A stretch of 64,000 nucleotides of DNA from Bartonella vinsonii subsp. berkhoffii ATCC 51672 (GCF_902825225.1 NZ_CADEAK010000008.1:35398-99397); one strand, 5' to 3'; positions 52,922-62,285 are shown, counted from the stretch's first letter. Notes: generated by a model from the sequence alone, not told the origin. Numbers and translations: made by a program.

Positions 52922-53968
52922 ATGCAAATTGATTTTGGGGCGGGTGATGACATTTTTTTTACCAAAGAGGGGCGTGCTGGTATTATAAAACTCACACGTC
53001 CTTTAGCATTAAACGCTCTTAATCAACGCATGGTTTTTGCTTTAAAAAAAGCTCTCAGTACGTGGAAAACAGATGATGATGTTTCTTGCGTTTTAATTGA
53101 AGGGGAGGGACGGGCTTTTTGTGCTGGTGGGGATGTGGTAGAAATATACCATATGGGGACAAAGGATTCTTCTTACCAATATTTTAGTGATGAATATCGC
53201 TTAAATGCGTATATTAAACATTTTCCAAAACCCTACATTTCCTTTTTGAATGGTATTTGGATGGGAGGAGGGGTAGGGATTTCTCTATACGGTTCACATA
53301 GAATTGTTACAGAAAATGCACTTTTTGCTATGCCAGAAGGGGCTATTGGATTTTTTCCAGATGTTGGTGCAAGTTTTTTCTTACCATCTCTTCCCAATTA
53401 CTTTGGTATTTATCTTGCATTGACGGGGGCACGCATAAAATGGGGTGATTGCTTAAATTTAGGGTTAGCAACACATGCTGTTCCTGAAATTAAATTAGAG
53501 TGCATTAGAAAAGCTATTATTGAGCAAGGAAATCCTAAGTTTGCTTTAGAAAAACACGCAATTACAAAAGACTATGAAACAAATCATGAAACACGCGCTG
53601 TTATCAGTGTGTGTTTTAGTGTCCATACATTGGAGAAATGTATTGAATTCCTTCATAAAAAAAGCAATGAAGGCATTTTATTCGCCAAAGAATGTTATGA
53701 TATTTTGCAATCACGTTCTCCTACAAGTTTAAAAATTATCTGGAAACAAATGAAACAAAATCCATCTCAAACTTTGGAAGATTGTATAAAAATTGAAAAT
53801 CGCATCGCACATCATATGATCAATTCACATGATTTCTATGAAGGTGTGCGTGCAATGTTAATTGATAAGGACAAAACACCTAAATGGCAGCCAAACAAGC
53901 TTTCATCTGTTACAGATGAAATGGTAAATGCTTACTTTCAACCTGTTGAAAAAGAATTATTATTTTGA
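52922..53968 (+). CDS. 3-hydroxyisobutyryl-CoA hydrolase (enoyl-CoA hydratase superfamily)
   Basis: Crotonase-fold enzyme, 348 residues, which in this subfamily hydrolyses 3-hydroxyisobutyryl-CoA in valine breakdown. Motifs include EGRAFCAGGDVVEIYHMG near residue 63, NGIWMGGGVGIS near 107 and MPEGAIGFFPDVGASFFL near 135, with the Glu and Asp used for catalysis in hydrolases. The long C-terminal extension (residues 200-348) separates it from simple enoyl-CoA hydratases. No other valine pathway genes are in the window. It overlaps the next ORF by 4 bases. Confidence 0.9.
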   Translation: MQIDFGAGDDIFFTKEGRAGIIKLTRPLALNALNQRMVFALKKALSTWKTDDDVSCVLIEGEGRAFCAGGDVVEIYHMGTKDSSYQYFSDEYRLNAYIKHFPKPYISFLNGIWMGGGVGISLYGSHRIVTENALFAMPEGAIGFFPDVGASFFLPSLPNYFGIYLALTGARIKWGDCLNLGLATHAVPEIKLECIRKAIIEQGNPKFALEKHAITKDYETNHETRAVISVCFSVHTLEKCIEFLHKKSNEGILFAKECYDILQSRSPTSLKIIWKQMKQNPSQTLEDCIKIENRIAHHMINSHDFYEGVRAMLIDKDKTPKWQPNKLSSVTDEMVNAYFQPVEKELLF

Positions 53969-54366
53969 AAAATAATCCTCAAAAACAAATTTCAAAAATC
54001 AATTTAATTTATAAGTGTTATTTGCGTTTTTTGGCGCTCATTTGCTTAGGTTTAAGTGTTTTTTATTGGGTGCGTCTTGTTGGCGTATTTCCAGGCATTT
54101 TATGGTGTTTTGATCTTATGCCATGGCAGTGGCAATTCGCTTCAGCTACATTGGCTGTTGTTTATCCTATTGCCTTAATTGGACTTTGGATGTTTTCATT
54201 TTGGGGAATTGTCTTATGGTGTATCGCAGCAATTATCGAAACACTCACGATGTATTATTCCACTTCTCAATCATTTGCAACATTTCATGGAATATTGTTT
54301 TTAACTTTTATCATAATACAAATCATAATGATCTTTTTGAAAAGAAATCATATAAAAGATGACTAG
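53965..54366 (+). CDS. Small four-helix membrane protein (resembles DUF6163)
   Basis: A 133-residue protein with four hydrophobic segments, a conserved-looking FYWVRLVGVFPGILWCFDLMPWQWQFA stretch in two parts, and a short basic tail. I believe it belongs to the DUF6163 family of Hyphomicrobiales, but this rests on memory of its pattern. The start is a TTG overlapping the previous stop (TTGA); no in-frame ATG exists before residue 50, so the TTG is needed. Its function is unknown. A strong terminator follows 40 bases downstream. Confidence 0.7.
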   Translation: MKNNPQKQISKINLIYKCYLRFLALICLGLSVFYWVRLVGVFPGILWCFDLMPWQWQFASATLAVVYPIALIGLWMFSFWGIVLWCIAAIIETLTMYYSTSQSFATFHGILFLTFIIIQIIMIFLKRNHIKDD

Positions 54367-54405
54367 GTTAAAAATAAGAATTACTACTGTTGCCATTTAA
54401 ATTAT

Positions 54406-54432
54406 CGGGCCAGAATGGACTGGCCCGTTTGT
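54406..54432 (+). terminator. Strong hairpin terminator
   Basis: CGGGCCAG (54406-54413) pairs with CTGGCCCG (54420-54427) around AATGGA, followed by TTTGTT. It is GC-rich in an AT-rich gap and ends the pcs-hydrolase transcript. It may also stop the small minus-strand ORF. Confidence 0.8.
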
Positions 54433-54459
54433 TAATTTCTCAATCTTTATTTTTAAAGA

Positions 54460-54561
54460 TCATAAAGAAAAAGGTACCCACCACAAATCCCAAGTACTAG
54501 TGGCTTTTGTTGAAAATATCCATAGCAATGTTGCTACAGTTCCCCAAAACGCTGCTATCAT
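54460..54561 (-). CDS. Candidate small Trp-rich membrane protein (33 residues)
   Basis: The ATG at 54561 is preceded by AAGAGGGG with an 8-base spacing, a good ribosome binding site. The peptide has one hydrophobic helix (MIAAFWGTVATLLWIF) followed by a short Trp-rich tail (TWDLWWVPF); five Trp in 33 residues is unusual. It has no overlap with any gene and a hairpin lies after its stop. The size and one-helix layout resemble small accessory subunits of membrane enzymes, but no family is recognised. Confidence 0.45.
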   Translation of the reverse strand: MIAAFWGTVATLLWIFSTKATSTWDLWWVPFSL

Positions 54562-54950
54562 AAAATATACCCCTCTTGTTTTTAAGTTTTAAAAAGTTCC
54601 ATAATATATATTATGCGATAATATGATATGAAAATAATAAAAGGATTTAATCTAAATCTGTAATAAAAATAGAAAACCATACTTTAACATATTCATCACA
54701 ATTAAATCGCATATTTCATCTTTTAAACAAGATTATGGCTAAATTTTGTTAATCATTAAAATAATTTGAAAATTATTTAAATATAAAAATTTAAATACTA
54801 TATTTAAAAAATATGGCTTTAAGTAATATTATACTTAAAGCCAAAAACAAGTATGCTATCTGATAAAAAAAGACACAACTAGTATGAAAATGAAATAAGA
54901 CAGAGACTAGAAATTTTAAAGAATCTTTTAGTTAATAGAAATATTTAGTA

Positions 54951-55766
54951 CTAGGCTTGTGCTTCTGTTTCAAAAATAAGTCCCTGATATGCAGGCTTAA
55001 CATGTGATGGGACATAGTTTATAATGTCATTATAATCAAGGGATCTATCCATATGTGTAAGTATAGCTTGTTTTGGTTTTAAGTATTTTATCCATTGTAA
55101 TGCTTGATCAACGGAAAGATGACTTGGATGAGTTTCAAATTGAAGAGATTCAATAACTAAAACATCCAAATTCATTAATTTTGGTAATGTTTCCTCAGGA
55201 AATTTACTAACATCTGTACAATAAGCAACATTCCCAATACGAAAACCTAAAGAATGGATATTTCCATGACATTGCAAATGCGTATTAACGGTTATTGCTC
55301 CACCCTGCCCCTGAATAATAAATTGACTATCTTCATTGATGAGATGCTCTTTTAAAATGGGTGAATAAGAAGAACCTTTTGGTTTTTGAAAACAATACCC
55401 GAAAGCATTTTTCAAATGCTTTAGCGTGAAGGTATCGGCATAAATATCTATTAAACATCTTTGTGCAAGTGCATAACTGCGCAAGTCATCAATACCGTGA
55501 ATATGATCCGCATGAGAATGCGTATAGAGTGCAGCATCAAGATGGTTTACATGAGCATCAATCATTTGTGATCTAAAATCTGGACCAGTATCAATAACGA
55601 TGGTTGTTTTCTTTTCTGATGTATGAATGCGTTCGACTAATAAAGAACTTCTGTAACGTTTATTTTTAGGGTTATTAGGATCACAAGCTCCCCAATCACC
55701 ATTAGGGCGTGGCACTCCCGGAGAGGGACCACAGCCTAATATTGTAAATCGGTACTTATCGCACAT
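54951..55766 (-). CDS. MBL-fold metallohydrolase (PhnP-like)
   Basis: Metallo-beta-lactamase-fold hydrolase, 271 residues. The N-terminal LGCGPSPGVPRPNGDWGACD is typical of the PhnP-like family. Metal ligands are in THSHADHIHGIDDLR near residue 82, with later ligands in CTDVS and LTHMDRSLD. Proposed substrates of such proteins are cyclic phosphodiesters, but the reaction here is unproven. It is the last gene of the metG-tatD block; only 12 bases separate it from tatD. Confidence 0.88.
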   Translation of the reverse strand: MCDKYRFTILGCGPSPGVPRPNGDWGACDPNNPKNKRYRSSLLVERIHTSEKKTTIVIDTGPDFRSQMIDAHVNHLDAALYTHSHADHIHGIDDLRSYALAQRCLIDIYADTFTLKHLKNAFGYCFQKPKGSSYSPILKEHLINEDSQFIIQGQGGAITVNTHLQCHGNIHSLGFRIGNVAYCTDVSKFPEETLPKLMNLDVLVIESLQFETHPSHLSVDQALQWIKYLKPKQAILTHMDRSLDYNDIINYVPSHVKPAYQGLIFETEAQA

Positions 55767-55778
55767 AACCTTTTTGCC

Positions 55779-56552
55779 TTACTTCATTTTGCTAAAGAAA
55801 CGAAAAGCATTGTGCGTCGTTATCTGAGTTATTTCTTCAGTAGTTAAGCCAATTGTTTCAGCCAAAATAGCTGCTGTATAGCATACAAAAGATGGCTCAT
55901 TTGTTTTACCTCTATGAGGAATGGGAGCTAAAAATGGTGCATCTGTTTCCACTAATAAATTCTCATGAGGCACAATTTTTGCTATTTCACGGATTTCATG
56001 TGCATTTTTAAAAGTAAGAATACCTGAAAAAGAAATATAACCACCAAGTTCAAGTCCAGCACGGGCAAGTCGCATCCCAGACGAATAACAATGAAGGACA
56101 AATGGAAAAGTACCTTCTTTTATCTGTTCACGTAATATTTCCTCCATATCCAAATCAGCATTGCGTGAATGTATGACAAGAGGAAGCTGTGTTTTTCGAG
56201 AAGCGATGATATGTTCTCGAAAAACTTTCTTTTGCTCCTCTGGTGAAGAATAATCATAATGATAATCAAGACCAACTTCGCCCAATGCAACGATTTTCGG
56301 ATGCTTTGAGAGATGAATAAGCTCTTCAGCTGTAATATTTTGTTCTTCATGGGCATAATTGGGATGCGTACCAACGGAACAAAAGACTTGGTCATAGGTT
56401 TGCGCAATTGCTAAAAGCTTATCCAACTTATGAACATGTGTTGAAATCGTTATCATACGTTTAACGTCGGCATCTAAAGCCCGTTGAATAACATCATCCA
56501 AATCTTGTGAAAAATCTTCAAAATCAAGATGACAATGGGTATCAATCAACAT
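55779..56552 (-). CDS. tatD: TatD family deoxyribonuclease
   Basis: TIM-barrel metal-dependent nuclease, 257 residues. Metal ligands are in IDTHCHLDF at the start, GEVGLDYHYD near residue 90, a His in LVIHSRNAD near 130, HCYSSG near 155 and VETDAPFLAP near 205. The ATG at 56552 lies inside the end of metG (11-base overlap), giving the standard N-terminus LIDTHCH. The longer in-frame extension to 56687 lies within metG and is rejected. Confidence 0.93.
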   Translation of the reverse strand: MLIDTHCHLDFEDFSQDLDDVIQRALDADVKRMITISTHVHKLDKLLAIAQTYDQVFCSVGTHPNYAHEEQNITAEELIHLSKHPKIVALGEVGLDYHYDYSSPEEQKKVFREHIIASRKTQLPLVIHSRNADLDMEEILREQIKEGTFPFVLHCYSSGMRLARAGLELGGYISFSGILTFKNAHEIREIAKIVPHENLLVETDAPFLAPIPHRGKTNEPSFVCYTAAILAETIGLTTEEITQITTHNAFRFFSKMK

Positions 56553-58101
56553 GATAAGTATCGTCTTTCTTAAGAACATAACGAGGGAAAATGGGTTCTG
56601 GTGGTGGAAGATCAAGACCTTCTTGAATTTTTGAATGGCTAATATGATACAGTAATCGGTCTTCTTCAGCAATCGCAAGATTATCAAGAAGCTTGTTTGC
56701 AGATTGTGGTATAAAAGGCAAGAGCATAATTCCTATTCGCCTCAGAATTTCTAATGTTATGTAGAGAACTGTAGAAAATCTTTCTGGATTATTTTTTCGT
56801 AAACTCCAAGGTTGTTCGTTGGCAAAATAGCGATTAGCATCTGCTACAACTGAAAAAATAGCTGAAAGTGCTAAATGCATTCCATAAGAAGCCATTGCTT
56901 GGCGTACAGTTTTAAGCACTTGAAGAGATTGTTCTAGAAGTTGTTCATCTTGAACTAAAAATGTAGCTGGTATAGGAACTTTTGCATTGCAATTCTTGGC
57001 AATCATAGACAAAGAGCGTTGTGCTAAATTACCAAGATCATTAGCAAGATCGGCATTAATGCGATTCACAAAACTATCATGGTTATAACTACCGTCTTGT
57101 CCAAATGGCACTTCACGAAGAAGAAAATAACGAAGCTGATCAAGACCATAGTGATCGACCATTTCAAAAGGATCAACAACATTTCCAATGGACTTTGACA
57201 TTTTTGCTCCGCGATTGAGTAAAAAACCATGAGCAAAAATATGCTTAGGCAACTCAATTTCAGCAGACATTAAAAATGCTGGCCAATAGACGGCATGAAA
57301 ACGAAGAATATCTTTACCAATGATATGCGTATTTGCAGGCCAAAAATTACGTTTTTTTGAATTTTCATCGAAAAAGCCAATTGCTGACAAATAATTTGTA
57401 AGCGCATCAACCCAGACATACATCACATGCTTTGGATTCCCTGGAACAGTAACTCCCCAATTAAAACTTGCCCGTGAAATAGAAATATCTTTTAAACCCG
57501 ATTTGATAAAACTTATAACTTCATTACGCCGTTCGGTTGGAGCAATAAAATGAGGGTGTTTTTCATGATGTTCAAGAAGGACTTTTTCATAACGGGAAAG
57601 TCTGAAAAAATAACTCTCTTCTTCGTTCCATTCAACTGGAGAACCTAACTCCTTCTCACGACGGATGTTATCTTCTCCAATTTCAGTATCTTTTTCTTCA
57701 TAATATGCTTCCTGACGAACCGAATACCAACCACTATACCGACCAAGATAAATATCGCCATTCGCTTCCATTTTTTTCCAAATTTCTTGACAAGCTTGAT
57801 TATGGCGCTCTTCTGTCGTACGGATGAAATCGTCATGAGAACAATTTAATACTGCAAGCATTTTTTGAAATACTGTACTGTTTTGGTTTGCAAGCTGTTT
57901 AGGTGTTATACCTAATCCTGCTGCGGTTTGTTGCATTTTTAAACCGTGTTCATCCGTACCCGAAAGAAAAAATACATTTTTGCCATCTAATCGTTGAAAA
58001 CGGGCCAAGACATCGCTTGCAATTGCACTATAGGCATGACCAATATGTGGAGAGCCATTGGGATAAAAAATTGGAGTTGTTATGTAATATGTGTCACGCA
58101 T
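56542..58101 (-). CDS. metG: Methionyl-tRNA synthetase
   Basis: Class I aminoacyl-tRNA synthetase charging tRNA-Met, 519 residues. The HIGH-type motif is in YPNGSPHIGHAYSA near residue 15, and the KMSKS loop in GAKMSKSIGNV near residue 300. It ends after the anticodon-binding domain without the C-terminal tRNA-binding extension. The start MRDTYYITTPIF at 58101 fits the family; an in-frame ATG at 58179, inside holB, would add 26 residues. It sits between holB and tatD in the conserved alphaproteobacterial order. Confidence 0.95.
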   Translation of the reverse strand: MRDTYYITTPIFYPNGSPHIGHAYSAIASDVLARFQRLDGKNVFFLSGTDEHGLKMQQTAAGLGITPKQLANQNSTVFQKMLAVLNCSHDDFIRTTEERHNQACQEIWKKMEANGDIYLGRYSGWYSVRQEAYYEEKDTEIGEDNIRREKELGSPVEWNEEESYFFRLSRYEKVLLEHHEKHPHFIAPTERRNEVISFIKSGLKDISISRASFNWGVTVPGNPKHVMYVWVDALTNYLSAIGFFDENSKKRNFWPANTHIIGKDILRFHAVYWPAFLMSAEIELPKHIFAHGFLLNRGAKMSKSIGNVVDPFEMVDHYGLDQLRYFLLREVPFGQDGSYNHDSFVNRINADLANDLGNLAQRSLSMIAKNCNAKVPIPATFLVQDEQLLEQSLQVLKTVRQAMASYGMHLALSAIFSVVADANRYFANEQPWSLRKNNPERFSTVLYITLEILRRIGIMLLPFIPQSANKLLDNLAIAEEDRLLYHISHSKIQEGLDLPPPEPIFPRYVLKKDDTYHVD

Positions 58102-58162
58102 GTCATACTCATTGTGAAAGGCAATAAAAGATACACTGACATAACGCCTGTTAATCACATTG

Positions 58163-59218
58163 TCACGGAAAAAGCGCACCCTCGCGAATGATCTTCTGAA
58201 CTTTAAAAAGTAAGTTAATAATGAATTGCTTCTTATCGAGATTAAATGATTGCGTTTCCCCTATCTCATGATGAACTTCCTGCCATGCTTGCGCACATTG
58301 TTTTGAGAGAGTTAATTCCCCATTTTCAATAAGCATGATAGCTTTTTTTTGAATTTTATCAAGAATTTCATCACAAAATTGTTGAAATTGAATATCCGAA
58401 GAAAGAGATGAAAGTGTTTGTGCAAGAGTATGCACAACAGTTGGATTGCAAACAGATTGTTCCAAGAGAGTATCGATGGTTTTAACAATTTCAAAAGCAC
58501 CATGGCAAATAAGCAAGGCAGCTTTTCTAGGATTTCCTTTGGATCTTTCTATAACCATTTCAATAATTTTTTCATCTGCTAAATTCTGACGGGAAAAGAT
58601 ATGTGTAAGGACTTTTTTCACTTCATCATTATGCAATGGTCGCAAAGAAATTTTTTGGCATCGTGAACGAATTGTTGGAAGCAATCTTCCTAGAGAATGG
58701 GTAATAAGAATGAATAGCGTCTTTTTAGGAGGTTCCTCAAGTGTTTTAAGAATGGCATTAGCAGCACTTTTATTCATATCATCTGCGGGGTCAATGATAA
58801 CAATACGCCACCCATTATCTTGTGATGTTTGATTTAAAAAATGCATAACATCACGTATATCTTCAATCAGTACACCTGTTTTGAATTTTTGCGTTTTTAA
58901 ATCAAAGCGACGTGAAATATGCAAAAGACTAGGATGACTGCCTTTAGTAATTTGGCGCCAAATAATAGAATTATGCTCTGGTTGCAAGAAGTTGCCTTTT
59001 TGAGAGCTTAAAATATTCCAAGCAAGATGAAATGCCAATGTGGCTTTTCCAATTCCCTGCTCTCCTTCAAACAATAACGCATGATGTAAACGCCCCGCTT
59101 TATGCATTTGTGTTAAAAAGTGGCGTGCATCCTGATGACCAAAAATCATATTATTCTGTGAAGGTGATAAAATTGTATCGATATCATCATATTGACGTAA
59201 AGTATTTACATCATTCAT
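58163..59218 (-). CDS. holB: DNA polymerase III delta' subunit
   Basis: Subunit of the clamp loader, 351 residues, AAA+ fold. A Walker A-like GEQGIGKATLAF lies near residue 47, a Walker B-like VIIDPADDMNKSAANAILKTLEEPP near 140, and sensor 1 LITHS near 165 with the SRC arginine-finger motif RSRCQKI near 175. No zinc-binding Cys set was noticed at the usual position. It overlaps tmk by 8 bases. Confidence 0.92.
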   Translation of the reverse strand: MNDVNTLRQYDDIDTILSPSQNNMIFGHQDARHFLTQMHKAGRLHHALLFEGEQGIGKATLAFHLAWNILSSQKGNFLQPEHNSIIWRQITKGSHPSLLHISRRFDLKTQKFKTGVLIEDIRDVMHFLNQTSQDNGWRIVIIDPADDMNKSAANAILKTLEEPPKKTLFILITHSLGRLLPTIRSRCQKISLRPLHNDEVKKVLTHIFSRQNLADEKIIEMVIERSKGNPRKAALLICHGAFEIVKTIDTLLEQSVCNPTVVHTLAQTLSSLSSDIQFQQFCDEILDKIQKKAIMLIENGELTLSKQCAQAWQEVHHEIGETQSFNLDKKQFIINLLFKVQKIIREGALFP

Positions 59219-59885
59219 AAAAATAGTCCATCATTGCTTGATCACAAATACTTTTTATTTGATCTGCAACAACGCGCATTGTATCCGTTGCATCAATCAC
59301 ACAAAACCTATGAGGCTCCTGTTCTGCCAGTCGAAGAAAAGCTTTGCGTCTTTGTTCTTGAATTTCCAAATTGTCTTTTTCAAAATAATCAATTGTTTCT
59401 GCTTTTTTACTTATACAATTTATGCTTTCCAAAAACCTTCGAGTATTTGCACGTTCCATAGCATATTCTGCCGATATATCTAATAAAAATGTCAAATGAG
59501 GCATGATTCCATTGAGTGCAACACGTTCTAAAACAGAAAGAGTAGAAGAATTTACTTTATCATTGAGTCCTTGATAAACACGTGTAGAATCAACAAAGCG
59601 ATCACATAAGACGACTTTTCCTTCTTGCAAAGCAGGTGCAATTACCTCAGTAACATGATCGATGCGTGCAGCTGTAAACAAGACAGCTTCAATTAAAGGT
59701 CCATACTGTTGTGTTTGACCCGACAATAAAATATGGCGGATTGCTTCTGCACCTCGCGTTCCTCCTGGTTCTCGTGTCATAACAACTTCATAGCCCTTGT
59801 CTTTAAGATGCTCATAAAGATTATGAAGTTGCACTGATTTTCCTACTCCATCCCCCCCTTCAAATGTGATAAAATACCCTGACAC
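59211..59885 (-). CDS. tmk: Thymidylate kinase
   Basis: Phosphorylates dTMP to dTDP with ATP, 224 residues. The P-loop FEGGDGVGKS is at residue 8, the DRF motif LCDRFVDSTRVYQG near residue 92 and the TREPGGT motif near residue 37. It lies between dacF and holB. Confidence 0.96.
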   Translation of the reverse strand: MSGYFITFEGGDGVGKSVQLHNLYEHLKDKGYEVVMTREPGGTRGAEAIRHILLSGQTQQYGPLIEAVLFTAARIDHVTEVIAPALQEGKVVLCDRFVDSTRVYQGLNDKVNSSTLSVLERVALNGIMPHLTFLLDISAEYAMERANTRRFLESINCISKKAETIDYFEKDNLEIQEQRRKAFLRLAEQEPHRFCVIDATDTMRVVADQIKSICDQAMMDYFYE

Positions 59886-59914
59886 CTATAGACCTTTCCC
59901 TTATTTATCACATA

Positions 59915-61093
59915 CTATAAATATTTTCGTAACCATCCAATTGTTATTTCATAGAATGCATCCTTTACTTTTGTAAAGAAACTTCCTTCCTGAATATTGT
60001 TTCCAGCAAAAACTGGTTTTTCAAGAAAAACTTTTTTATCTTCTAAAATTTGAAGAATACCAATTGGTTGTCCTGAAACGATAGGAGCTTTCAATGGACC
60101 ATGATATTTAATTTTTGCTTTAATATTCATTTTTTTTTCATTTGAAAGCATAAAGCTTATGGGCTCTTTAACAATAAGTGGAACAGAATTTTGTACCCCA
60201 CCATACACAGAAGCGTGACCAATTGCTTCTCCTTTTGTGAAAATCGTTTTAAGATCAAAAGCTGTCATTCCCCATTGAAGAATGTGTTCTACTTCTTTCG
60301 TATAGTCTTTCTTCTTTTGCAAACCATTTATTGCTAAAAAAAGACGTCGATGATTTTTATAAACAGTAGTAACTATTGAAAAACCTTCTTCTTCACTGTA
60401 TCCGGAGCAAAATCCTTCAACACCAATTTTTTTAGAAAGAAGAGGATTTTTGTTCCGTTGAAAAATCTTATTCCAAGTAAAATCAGGTTCACGATAAAGC
60501 ACATAGTAATCGGGATATTCATGAACAATATGTCGCGCTAATATAATCATATCACGCAATGTCACAAACTGGCCCTCTTCAGGGAGTCCCGTTGCGTTAA
60601 CAAAGTGGCTATGCAACAATCCGAGTGCTTTAGCTCTCTGATTCATGCGTTTTGCAAAATTAGCCTCACTTCCCGCTATTCCTTCAGCAAGGATAATCGC
60701 TGCGTCATTCCCATTAACAATAATTAAACCACGCAAAAGATCAGAAACATTCATTTCTGTCTTCACTTTTGCAAACATCGTGGTTGTACCGGAAGGTGCT
60801 CCACCCTTGCGCCAAGCATTTTCACTTACCTGGAATTTTTGTGTACGACTTAACAAACCTTCTTTTAATTGATGAAAAACAACTTCAGCCGTCATCAATT
60901 TTGCTAATGAAGCAGGAAAAAAAGCACTATCACTTTTTTTTTCATAAAGTATTGTATCTGTGTTATCATCTAATAGCAGTATTTGTGATGCAGAAATTTG
61001 AAAGTTTTGTGCCCTTCCCTGCTCCTCCAGCATCAACATACAAAGTAAGGTAAATAAAACCCTTAATGCTACACACATAGCCGATTCTCCCAT
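59915..61093 (-). CDS. dacF: DacF-type D-alanyl-D-alanine carboxypeptidase with altered active site
   Basis: Class C low-molecular-weight PBP, 392 residues, with a signal peptide (to about residue 28), the SxxK motif at Ser62-Lys65 (PASLAKLM) and a PBP5-like C-terminal domain. Two of the three catalytic motifs are not canonical: SxN is Asn127-Gly-Asn129 (IIVNGNDAA) and KTG is Cys229-Ser-Gly231 (GVEGFCSGYSEE). The DNA supports both readings. Loss of the SxN Ser and KTG Lys should weaken or change carboxypeptidase activity. The position next to tmk and rlpA is conserved. It may be a structural or altered-substrate enzyme. Confidence 0.88.
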   Translation of the reverse strand: MGESAMCVALRVLFTLLCMLMLEEQGRAQNFQISASQILLLDDNTDTILYEKKSDSAFFPASLAKLMTAEVVFHQLKEGLLSRTQKFQVSENAWRKGGAPSGTTTMFAKVKTEMNVSDLLRGLIIVNGNDAAIILAEGIAGSEANFAKRMNQRAKALGLLHSHFVNATGLPEEGQFVTLRDMIILARHIVHEYPDYYVLYREPDFTWNKIFQRNKNPLLSKKIGVEGFCSGYSEEEGFSIVTTVYKNHRRLFLAINGLQKKKDYTKEVEHILQWGMTAFDLKTIFTKGEAIGHASVYGGVQNSVPLIVKEPISFMLSNEKKMNIKAKIKYHGPLKAPIVSGQPIGILQILEDKKVFLEKPVFAGNNIQEGSFFTKVKDAFYEITIGWLRKYL

Positions 61094-61413
61094 ATCTCAA
61101 GATATCAGCATAAAGAAGCGTATTATAAAAGAAAAGATTTGTTTATTTCTGCAAACTGAGAATCACCACAAACTTAGAACCAGTTGCTCTTTTACTCAGT
61201 CGCCTAAAAATAAACCAATATTCTATGCTCTTTTTTTCATTGGATACGTAGAATTTATTTTTAATTTTAGGTAGGCAAAGCGTAACAAGCCTTTCAAGCA
61301 TATTTCCCTTTAAAATAAGAATCTTAATAAAAACAATCACTTTTATTAATTGTCTGTAATTCGAAAATTACACAGTCTAGAAATAAAATTTCTTTTGCTC
61401 ACAATAGCTTTAA
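61094..61413. other. Intergenic region between rlpA and dacF
   Basis: This 320-base gap has only a 65-codon minus-strand ORF (61143-61340) with a basic, unstructured product and no ribosome binding site, judged to be chance. The dacF promoter is probably here. Confidence 0.4.
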
Positions 61414-62285
61414 TCAGTTGATTGTTATTTTTTTGCTTGGCTTATTCATAAAAGCTACTTGATCAAGTAAAATCGGCTTATTAACCAAAACAGGGCCAAT
61501 TTCCGGTAATTTTATTGAAAGTGCTTTGTTGAATTTTTTTTGTTCAATTGCAACTTCGTCTAACCGTTTTTGATTCACTGCAGAAAATCTTGCTGGCATG
61601 ACGTTTTCTCTCTCTTTCTGGAGATTTGCCAATACTGGATTGTCATTTCCTGACGTATAAGAAGCCATTAAATAAGCAGCATCATAATATCCCACCGGTG
61701 CTTCAGAAATATACTCCACTTTAACATTTGCCACACCTGAATTTGCATAACCAAGTATTTCTGCAGCTTGTTTTGATAAATCAATGATTCTCTCTTTCAT
61801 AAAAGGACCACGATCGTTCACTCTAACAATGATAGAAGATCCATTTTTCAGATTAGTGACACGAGCATAACTAGGCAAAGGCATTGTGGGATGAGCAGCC
61901 GTTAAGAGATTCATATCATAGATTTCACCGTTTGCAGTTAAACGTCCATGAAAATCTGAACCATACCACGATGCTTCTCCAATACGTTTATAGGCTGGGT
62001 CATGTTGGGGATAATACCACTTTCCTTTGATTTGGTAAGGTTTACCGACAATGGACCGCCCGCTTCTCTTTTCTTTTGATTGATTTTGCTCACTTGATTT
62101 TTTTTAGAAAGAACAGTAGTTTTTACGTCAGTTGGCTTATTATTATGATAAAAACTTTTTACTCCCCAAAACGCTGTTTTACTTGCGCAGCAAGATACTA
62201 ATAACTGAGAAACAGCTATTATAGAAATGAATTGAAATGTCGAATTAAGAATGGAAGTAAATTTTTCTTTGCTAATTAAAAGCAT
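61414..62285 (-). pseudogene. rlpA: rlpA, split by a one-base frameshift at a poly-A tract
   Basis: RlpA is a septal-ring lytic transglycosylase anchored as a lipoprotein. The first frame (from ATG 62285) gives a lipobox (LLVSC, Cys32) and about 60 linker residues. The second frame gives the double-psi beta-barrel domain with GEASWYGSDFHGRLTANGE and the catalytic Asp in VNDRGPF, running to 61414. The frames join exactly if one A is added to the run of eight A (T on the plus strand, 62098-62105), producing a normal 290-residue protein. The split could be a real loss, phase variation by slippage, rescue by transcriptional slippage, or an assembly error. No SPOR domain follows. Confidence 0.8.
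62098..62105 (-). repeat. Eight-base A homopolymer inside rlpA
   Basis: On the coding strand TCT is followed by eight A and then TCAAGTG. One extra A restores the rlpA frame. Slippage at such tracts is a common cause of reversible frameshifts. Confidence 0.85.

Larger units (their letters stand above)
54367..54950. other. Intergenic region with terminator and small ORF
   Basis: This 584-base AT-rich region holds the hairpin at 54406-54427 and a 33-codon minus-strand ORF at 54460-54561. The remainder, 54562-54950, shows no gene. Confidence 0.5.

Noticed and set aside
56553..56687. N-terminal extension of tatD
   Set aside because: The extra 45 residues lie within metG and do not match the TatD start, which is LIDTHCH at 56552.
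61143..61340. 65-codon minus-strand ORF between rlpA and dacF
   Set aside because: Basic low-complexity product, no ribosome binding site, no conserved-looking motif.
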